From Lachnospiraceae bacterium (GTDB lineage Bacteria; Bacillota; Clostridia; Lachnospirales; Lachnospiraceae): 46,726 bases of DNA. Made by a program: the position numbers and the translations under genes. Below the pieces are notes generated by a model. The model was not told the origin of the DNA. It worked only from the letters and a program-made list of their open reading frames with translations, and made no database searches. The DNA lies in NCBI GenBank assembly GCA_016283275.1, contig JAEEMP010000039.1:1-46726 (forward strand), written 5' to 3'. This document shows positions 40,855 through 46,726 of this stretch, one piece after another. How positions within the stretch are numbered: the first letter of the stretch is position 1; each line of letters opens with the position of its first letter.

Positions 40855-41469
40855 TTAACCCAGTCCTAATGCAGACATTATTTTTGCATAGGACTCAAGA
40901 TCCGGAACAAGGATAAAATATCCGTCCAACTCATAATCATCGGTAAACTGAGTCTGGATCAAAAGGATCTTGTCTCCCAGAGTTCCGAACTCAATAGCCG
41001 GAACACTCAATATCGCTCCCGCCATGTCGATCGTCAGATCCGGTACCGAAGGGTATATCTTCAAATTCGTGATCGTTGAAAGCGAATTTAAGTACGCTCC
41101 GGTTATTATATTGCCTATCTCCTTCAGTGCGGATATTTCCATTTCGCCGAATTCTTCATCGGGAAGTTCCATACCCATCAGCTTGGATACCAGATGCCTT
41201 GCTGAATTCTTCTCAAGCAAGAACATGATACTTCCGGTAATATCTCCCTCAACACAGAGATAAATGCCCGCCATTATCTGTTCTTCACCGCCCATAAGCT
41301 CCCCGACTTCATTGAACTCGAGAAGCTTAACCTGCGGTACCTTCATATCAACTTTACACTGAAGTAATTGCGCCAGCGCAGTCGTGGCATTGCCGGCGCC
41401 AATATTACCTAATTCTTTAAGCACATCGAAATACTGCTCCGATACGCTTTCCAATGTCATATCACCCAT
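40855..41469 (-). CDS. cheC: CheY-P phosphatase CheC
   Basis: A 204-residue CheC/CheX/FliY family phosphatase. Both active-site helices of the D/S-x3-E-x2-N pattern are present: D15-E19-N22 (DVLKELGN) and S113-E117-N120 (SALKEIGN). CheC dephosphorylates CheY-P and controls CheD. The ATG at 41469 has AGGAG only 3 nt upstream; an ATG three codons on would be 12 nt away, so the exact start is slightly uncertain. Confidence 0.93.
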   Translation of the reverse strand: MGDMTLESVSEQYFDVLKELGNIGAGNATTALAQLLQCKVDMKVPQVKLLEFNEVGELMGGEEQIMAGIYLCVEGDITGSIMFLLEKNSARHLVSKLMGMELPDEEFGEMEISALKEIGNIITGAYLNSLSTITNLKIYPSVPDLTIDMAGAILSVPAIEFGTLGDKILLIQTQFTDDYELDGYFILVPDLESYAKIMSALGLG

Positions 41470-41499
41470 ATGCTCCTACGCTCCGATTGTAACCCTTGC

Positions 41500-41952
41500 C
41501 TATTCGGTTGCCACAACGTTAAGATCCAATAATGATACAAGACCGTCGGCACACTTTCCTACGCTGGTTACGAAATTGCCATGTTCAAGTGACGCATCGG
41601 CAGACACTTTTTCGATCTGTTCTTCGGTAAGGGTAACAACTTCCTTTACCTCATCAACTATGATACCGATCGTTCCGTGCTGCTCGAGCTTAAGAATTAT
41701 GATACGTGTTGCTTTGGTGTACTCATCGTCTTCAAGTCCCATCTTAAGGCGAAGACTCATGACCGGCACAACCTCACCTCTTAAGTTTATCACACCTTTT
41801 AAATAAGGGGCAACCTTGGGTACTCTTCTGATGTTTACCATACGGGATATGTTTTCAACATATGAAATGTTTATACCGTAGGATTCATCACCGACTTTGA
41901 TAACGATATATTGCATATTGCCGTCATTGTTTCCGACTCTTAATTCATCCAT
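41500..41952 (-). CDS. cheW: Chemotaxis coupling protein CheW
   Basis: A 150-residue CheW with the two-barrel SH3-like fold. Typical blocks are YGINISYVENISRM, KGVINLRGEVVPVMSLRLKM and a final VVTLTEEQIE. It couples receptors to CheA. The start is placed at 41952 (MDELRV), with GGGAGG 8 nt upstream; the longer frame to 42045 runs into cheA without a site. It lies 14 nt after cheA. Confidence 0.94.
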   Translation of the reverse strand: MDELRVGNNDGNMQYIVIKVGDESYGINISYVENISRMVNIRRVPKVAPYLKGVINLRGEVVPVMSLRLKMGLEDDEYTKATRIIILKLEQHGTIGIIVDEVKEVVTLTEEQIEKVSADASLEHGNFVTSVGKCADGLVSLLDLNVVATE

Positions 41953-41966
41953 TATTTGTCCCTCCC

Positions 41967-44072
41967 TTAAATAAGCGCATTGGCATCGATTATCAATGCA
42001 ACTCCGCCGTCGCCTAAGATAGCGGCGCCGCTTATGAACTTGCACTTGCTGATATATTTGCCAAGAGACTTAATAACGATTTCCTGCTGCCCTATAAGCT
42101 CGTCTACCACAAGACCTGCAAGTTTGTCGCCCTTCTTGACGATAACAACTATAAGGTTATCATCGGGTGATTTTGACGACTCTATATCAAGGACATCGCT
42201 CATACGGATTATCGGGATCACGTTACCACGAAGGGTAATAACCTCTTTGGACTGTACAAGCTGGATATCTTTTGCGGAAATATCTTCTATGGTCTGGATC
42301 GAGCCGAGTGAAATAGCATACTTCTCGCCGCCTACCGTAACCATCAAAGCCTGTATGATCGCGAGTGTAAGAGGAAGTCTTACTATCCATGTACTGCCTT
42401 CGCCAAGCTTACTCTTAACTTCCACTTCACCGCTCAATGCCTCGATCTTTGACTTAACAACGTCAAGACCGACGCCTCGTCCGGATACTTCAGATATAAC
42501 CTTTGCGGTTGAGAAACTGGGCAGGAAAAGAAGGTCGATGATCTCCTTGGGAGTCATGTTCTCAGCCTGCTCGGCCGTGATCGTACCTCTTTCGATCGCC
42601 TTGGCTTTAACCTTTTCAACATCAATACCGTTACCGTCATCTCTTACTTCGATAACGACATTGTTACCGTCCTGATATGCATCGAGGAAGATAGAACCTA
42701 CTTCGGGCTTACCTCTCTCCTTACGTACTTCTGCCGACTCAAGACCATGATCTGCGGCATTACGGAGCAAGTGCATAAGGGGATCTCCGATCTCATCGAC
42801 AACGGTACGGTCAAGCTCGGTCTCCTCACCAGTCATATATAATTCCATCTTCTTACCGAGGGTCTTCTGAAGATCTCTGATCATTCTCGGGAACTTACTT
42901 ACAACGCTCTCGATAGGAACCATTCGAACCTTCATGACCGATTCATGTAAGGATGTTGTTACACTTTCAAGATATTCGATATGCTCCGAGAAACCGTTGC
43001 CTCTTGAAGCTTCATCGGAACTTGTTGCCGATACAAGAGAGTTCTTTGCGATGATAAGCTCACTGACAAGGTTCATCAACGCATCGAGTTTTTCAATATC
43101 GACACGAACAGTACGGTTTACAACCGGCTTTGAAACGGCTTTCTTTTCCGTCTTTGCAGGTGCATCCTTGACTGCGGGTGCAGCCGCGGGCTTTGTCTCG
43201 GGTTCCGAAGCCTTTTCTTCTTTGACTTCTTCCTTCTTGTCATCGGAAGCGTCGGAACCTGCGTTTGCAAAATCAGCATCAGTCATAACAGCACCTTCGG
43301 CCGATTCGATCTCAGATACTCCTTTGACCGCCTCGATAAGTGTTTCGAGCGGATCTTCAGATACGGTTATAACGCTGAAATCATTTTCAAACTTTTCATC
43401 TTCGATATCCTGGCTTGAAGGCTGGGAAAGAATGATCTCACCGTGTTCTTCCAAAGCTTTGAATACCAAAAATGCTCTTGCTGCCTTAAGGATACAGCTT
43501 TCCTGTATGGTAACCGTAATACCGTAGAAGTTCTTGCCTTCTGTCTTTGCGGCTTCGTAAAGATTTTTCTCGGTATCGGTAAGCTTGATATCACGCCATT
43601 TTTCACCGCCCGCGCTTTCTTTTGCGGGAGCCTCTTCTTTGGCTTCTTCTTTGGCGGGAGCATCGGACTTATCAGCCGCAGCGCCCGAATTGCCGTTAAG
43701 GATATCGTTAAGTGCTTTGATCAAAGGTTCATTATCATTGGTCCCTTCATCAGCTGTTTCCTGAATGGAGGTGGTATACTCTTCCAAAGCGTCAAGGCAC
43801 TGGAAAAGGATATCGATCATGTTGGGCTGAACCTTAATGTTACCGTTCCTAACCTCAGAAAATACATTCTCCATGTCATGAGTAAGATTCTGCATGCGCT
43901 TATAGCCCATGGTTCCTGCCATACCCTTAAGGGAATGGGCAGCACGGAATATCTCATTGATGGTATCCATGTTTTCGGAATCCTGCTCAAGTTCCAGAAT
44001 CTGTGTGTTAAGACTCTGAAGGTGCTCCTTGGTCTCGTCAAGGAAAATCTCGAGATATTGACTTACATCCAT
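41967..44072 (-). CDS. cheA: Chemotaxis histidine kinase CheA
   Basis: A 701-residue kinase with all five domains. P1 (about 1-110) carries the phosphorylated histidine H46 in RAAHSLKG. A P2-like CheY-binding domain is at about 155-270, followed by an Ala/Lys/Glu-rich linker. P3 dimerisation is at about 320-385 (LDALMNLVSELIIAKNSL). P4 (about 390-565) has LMHLLRNAADHG, VEVRDDGNGI and GRGVGLDVVK. The P5 CheW-like domain fills about 570-701. It starts one base after the cheB stop, with GGGGG in front. The order cheB-cheA-cheW is that of B. subtilis. Confidence 0.97.
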   Translation of the reverse strand: MDVSQYLEIFLDETKEHLQSLNTQILELEQDSENMDTINEIFRAAHSLKGMAGTMGYKRMQNLTHDMENVFSEVRNGNIKVQPNMIDILFQCLDALEEYTTSIQETADEGTNDNEPLIKALNDILNGNSGAAADKSDAPAKEEAKEEAPAKESAGGEKWRDIKLTDTEKNLYEAAKTEGKNFYGITVTIQESCILKAARAFLVFKALEEHGEIILSQPSSQDIEDEKFENDFSVITVSEDPLETLIEAVKGVSEIESAEGAVMTDADFANAGSDASDDKKEEVKEEKASEPETKPAAAPAVKDAPAKTEKKAVSKPVVNRTVRVDIEKLDALMNLVSELIIAKNSLVSATSSDEASRGNGFSEHIEYLESVTTSLHESVMKVRMVPIESVVSKFPRMIRDLQKTLGKKMELYMTGEETELDRTVVDEIGDPLMHLLRNAADHGLESAEVRKERGKPEVGSIFLDAYQDGNNVVIEVRDDGNGIDVEKVKAKAIERGTITAEQAENMTPKEIIDLLFLPSFSTAKVISEVSGRGVGLDVVKSKIEALSGEVEVKSKLGEGSTWIVRLPLTLAIIQALMVTVGGEKYAISLGSIQTIEDISAKDIQLVQSKEVITLRGNVIPIIRMSDVLDIESSKSPDDNLIVVIVKKGDKLAGLVVDELIGQQEIVIKSLGKYISKCKFISGAAILGDGGVALIIDANALI

Positions 44073-44073
44073 T

Positions 44074-45150
44074 TTAATTTACCCCCACGTTCATAATGAT
44101 CTCCTGGGCAATCTGTTTAAGGGTAACTACCTGATTTGAAAGTCCGGCTTGGAAAGCACTCTTGGGCATACCGTAAACAGTGCAGGAGTCTTCGTCCTGT
44201 GTGAGCACAAATATATTTTTGTGCTGTTTAAGGTTACTGATTCCTTTGGTCCCATCGGCCCCCATACCTGTCATTACTACGCAGACGATCCTGTCGGCAG
44301 CGCTGTCGGCTAAGGATTCGTACATATAGTTTGCTGAAGGTTTTACTCCTTCTCTGGTTGGCTCATCACTGTAACGGATAACAAACTTACCCATAACGGT
44401 ATCTATGTTGAGATGTTTGCCGCCCTTAGCAATATATACGTGTCCGTTTTCCAGAGTGTCACCGTCTTCGGCTTCCGTTACTTTACACTCGGAAAGAGCA
44501 TCAAGTCGTTCAGCCAGGGAAGCGGTAAACCCTGCAGGCATATGCTGTACGATAACAACCGGCGCCTTAAGCGAGGCGGGAAGAAAAGGAATGACCTCCT
44601 GTAATGCCTTCGGTCCGCCCGTTGAACTTGCTATAGCCACAACCTGTCGATTTTTTGAATTTCTCGAGGATTTGGAGGCAAGTTCAATAAGTTTCCTGTT
44701 GGCTTCAAGACGTGACTTTTCATCTTCTTCCTTGACATCGAAATCGGATGCCTTACTGTTGCATACAACTTCAAGAATGCTTAAAAGTCTTGTGTTAAAG
44801 ACTCCGTCCTTGCAATCCCTTGCGTTTTCGGGTTTGTGGACAAAATCGATAGCACCCAGACTCAATGCATCAAGTGTAGTCTTTGCACCTTCCCTTGTAT
44901 CCGTACTGGCCATTATGACTCTTGCGGGTATACGACGTTTCCTTAACTCCTTAAGAAGTTCAAGTCCCGTCATCTTGGGCATGTTGACATCCAATATTAC
45001 GGCATCATAGGTTTTCCTCATCAGAAGCTCTAAGGCTTCCTCGCCGTTTGTTGCACGATCTGACACATGGAATCTTGAATCTGACTCGATTATATCACAG
45101 ATTACCCTTCTCATAAGTGCAGAGTCATCAACTACAAGTACATTTTTCAT
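44074..45150 (-). CDS. cheB: Protein-glutamate methylesterase CheB
   Basis: A 358-residue receptor methylesterase. The receiver domain (about 1-125) has acidic D8/D9, phosphoacceptor D54 in VILDVNMPK and K106. A linker (about 130-165) leads to the catalytic domain (about 168-355), with S176 in ASSTGGP, H203 in VQHMP and the aspartate in TGMGADG. GAGG lies upstream of the start. In many chemotaxis systems it works with CheR, whose gene is not in this window. Confidence 0.95.
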   Translation of the reverse strand: MKNVLVVDDSALMRRVICDIIESDSRFHVSDRATNGEEALELLMRKTYDAVILDVNMPKMTGLELLKELRKRRIPARVIMASTDTREGAKTTLDALSLGAIDFVHKPENARDCKDGVFNTRLLSILEVVCNSKASDFDVKEEDEKSRLEANRKLIELASKSSRNSKNRQVVAIASSTGGPKALQEVIPFLPASLKAPVVIVQHMPAGFTASLAERLDALSECKVTEAEDGDTLENGHVYIAKGGKHLNIDTVMGKFVIRYSDEPTREGVKPSANYMYESLADSAADRIVCVVMTGMGADGTKGISNLKQHKNIFVLTQDEDSCTVYGMPKSAFQAGLSNQVVTLKQIAQEIIMNVGVN

Positions 45151-45204
45151 GAAATTGCCTCTTTTTTTGGTTAATTTTCAGTTAATTTTGTAAATTTTAT
45201 ACAA

Positions 45205-45924
45205 TTACTTGGCTTTATTTCTTCTGATACGACGTTCTTCTTCGAAGATAAATTTTATGATCTCTTCACGGGTATCATTGTCAAGATTTACATACTGAAC
45301 TCTGTGTTCAAACTCTCCGGGACGGTTTGCGACTTCTCTGACGCTTAACACTCTTCCCACGACTTCATAATCTTTTGCGGTACCTTCATATACAAGCTGG
45401 TAAGTGCAATAGACCATGCTTCCTTCTTCATAGGCGTGATCGGAAATAAATCTTATCCCGCCGCCGCTTATATCCACTATAAGGCTTCTTCTGAGCGGAA
45501 GCCCGGGCACCAGTAATACCTGATTGGCTTCCACAGCCTGAACTTCTTCGCTCTTAAGCTCCCTTGTCTTCATATCGAGAACGCAGCTGAAACGGTAGTA
45601 ATCACGTCTTTGATGCTTGCGGAGATTGCTTGTAAGCTCAAATACCAGAACATATACGTTATTGCTCTTGTATCTGTCGATAATACGGGCAAAACACTGA
45701 TAAAGCCCGAGTGATGTGTAAAAACACAGATCATATTCTCCGTCTATCGGAAGCAGGATAAGTTTGGTCTTTTCCATGGGCATCACGACTTCAAGACGGT
45801 CATCGGTTATAACGTCGTATACTTTTGTTGTATACACCTTTTTAATTTCGCTTCCCTCGCTTGCCAGTCTGTCAACCGCCTGAAGGTCTACCTTATCTCC
45901 CGCAAAGACATATTTCGATAGCAT
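45205..45924 (-). CDS. PilZ domain flagellar brake protein (YcgR-like)
   Basis: A 239-residue protein with an N-terminal YcgR-type beta-barrel (about 1-100) and a C-terminal PilZ domain (about 103-235). The c-di-GMP-binding motif is complete: RDYYR at 107-111 (RxxxR) and DISGGG at 151-156 (D/NxSxxG). Such proteins slow or bias flagellar rotation when c-di-GMP is high. AAGGAG lies 7 nt upstream. It sits between flhG and cheB, so c-di-GMP control is built into the motility operon. Confidence 0.88.
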   Translation of the reverse strand: MLSKYVFAGDKVDLQAVDRLASEGSEIKKVYTTKVYDVITDDRLEVVMPMEKTKLILLPIDGEYDLCFYTSLGLYQCFARIIDRYKSNNVYVLVFELTSNLRKHQRRDYYRFSCVLDMKTRELKSEEVQAVEANQVLLVPGLPLRRSLIVDISGGGIRFISDHAYEEGSMVYCTYQLVYEGTAKDYEVVGRVLSVREVANRPGEFEHRVQYVNLDNDTREEIIKFIFEEERRIRRNKAK

Positions 45925-45936
45925 GGCATTACTCCT

Positions 45937-46726
45937 TTATTGAATCGTATTATTCTGGTTAAATTTCTTGGCAGTGACTATATGTGAAAAGAACGCTGCC
46001 ATACCCCTCTTTTTCACTGTTTGGGTTATTTCTTTGTTCATAAGGATCTGAGCGATCTGTTCGTATGCCAGAGCAGACTTTGCATTCGGAGTCTGTATGG
46101 ATACCGGCATCTGCTGCATTACGGCCTTAGAAAGCTGCGGATCTTCGGGAACCGCACCGAGATAAGAAAGCGGAAGCTTTAAATATCTTGCCACAACGGC
46201 ATTCAATTTATTGAAAAGCGCCTGCCCTTCCTGCACGTTTTCCACTTTGTTGGCTATAACCTTGACAAGTGAATTTTCCGATGAAAATCTGCTGTGCCTT
46301 GACAATGCCTTTAAAAGCGAATACGAATCGGTGATCGATGTGGGCTCGGGTGTGGTCACCAGAAGGATCTCACCGCTTGCCACCAAAAATTCAAGTACCG
46401 CATCGCTTATTCCCGCGCCCGTATCAACGATAATGATATCCGTGATCGCATCAAGTTCCGCGAGATTCTGCACTATATAGGTAAGGTGTTCGCGGTTTAG
46501 ATTGCTCATTCCCGCTATACCGGAGCCGCCCGATATAAAGCCCACGTCATTGGGCCCCCAGGTAATGATATCCTTGATGTTCATTCCCTGATATATAAGG
46601 TCCGCAAGATTGTGTTTGGGAACAGCTCCGAACATTACCTCGATATTGGCAAGTCCGAAATCGGCATCGAGAATGATGACCCTCTGTCCCATCTTGCGAA
46701 ACTGTATCGCGAGATTGATCGAGGTA
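45937..46726 (-). CDS. flhG: MinD/ParA-like flagellar number regulator FlhG (5' end outside window)
   Basis: The visible 262 codons encode a MinD-type ATPase. The frame stays open past the ATG at 46692 to the window edge (TSINLAIQFRK precedes MGQRVIILDADFGLANIEVM), so the deviant Walker A and the start lie outside. DADFGLAN is the conserved metal and switch motif, and IIVDTGAGIS is the Walker B strand. An amphipathic membrane-targeting helix is not obvious at the C-terminus. The gene is followed by the PilZ-domain gene at 12 nt. In B. subtilis flhG (ylxH) precedes cheB, supporting the assignment. Confidence 0.9.
   Translation of the reverse strand, partial: TSINLAIQFRKMGQRVIILDADFGLANIEVMFGAVPKHNLADLIYQGMNIKDIITWGPNDVGFISGGSGIAGMSNLNREHLTYIVQNLAELDAITDIIIVDTGAGISDAVLEFLVASGEILLVTTPEPTSITDSYSLLKALSRHSRFSSENSLVKVIANKVENVQEGQALFNKLNAVVARYLKLPLSYLGAVPEDPQLSKAVMQQMPVSIQTPNAKSALAYEQIAQILMNKEITQTVKKRGMAAFFSHIVTAKKFNQNNTIQ

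Noticed and set aside
41953..42045. Extended N-terminus for CheW
   Set aside because: It overlaps cheA, is rich in Arg/Cys, and lacks a site; GGGAGG precedes the ATG at 41952.

Overview
The window looks like the chromosome of a motile, xylan-degrading Lachnospiraceae bacterium of the Butyrivibrio/Pseudobutyrivibrio type. This rests on a low-to-moderate GC content, AGGAGG ribosome binding sites, a Clostridia-style fla/che operon tail, lipoprotein rather than outer-membrane export signals, and a xylanase/GH43/GH8/esterase set. The genus is an inference; no 16S or complete ribosomal protein is present. Nearly every gene is on the minus strand, so biological order runs from high to low coordinates. 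The only plus-strand gene is the AraC-type regulator at 30065-31012.

Region A (46726-35705) is the distal end of a fla/che operon: flhG (cut by the window edge), a PilZ/YcgR-like gene, cheB, cheA, cheW, cheC, cheD, a small membrane protein, fliA, fapA, a small conserved protein, a coiled-coil DUF6115/SwrB-like protein and a short MltG/LysM-like membrane protein. Region B (35683-28492) is a xylan locus. It holds a GH8 exo-oligoxylanase 21 nt behind the motility genes, an SGNH esterase plus GH43_10 pair, a GH10 xylanase lipoprotein, and the AraC regulator divergent from the xylanase.

Region C (28235-14918) is one long run of nine genes: a 983-aa solute-binding protein with carbohydrate-binding modules, two permeases, an NHL/TPR protein, a YIP1 protein, a DUF5696 protein, two more permeases and a second solute-binding lipoprotein. 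No sugar-importer ATPase is present, so one encoded elsewhere is presumably shared. Region D (14724-3638) is an export-type operon: a membrane-fusion lipoprotein, a double-length tandem membrane-fusion lipoprotein, a large FtsX-type permease, two ATPases (one with an AbrB-like tail), then a cytoplasmic GH43_12 enzyme and two U32-like proteins with four conserved cysteines. Region E (3527-473) is an ECF sigma factor, a membrane protein and an ABC-2 transporter. The window ends inside rpsB (247-1).

In Bacillus subtilis the order cheC-cheD-sigD-swrB runs straight into rpsB-tsf. Here the same junction is separated by about 35 kb of xylan-use, transport and export genes, which is the main architectural feature of the window. 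A plausible division of labour: GH10 (surface) cuts xylan, importers take up oligosaccharides, the cytoplasmic esterase, GH43s and GH8 finish them, and the AraC protein controls the locus. The Region C system and the Region D operon carrying the U32-like pair are the best candidates for poorly described biology.
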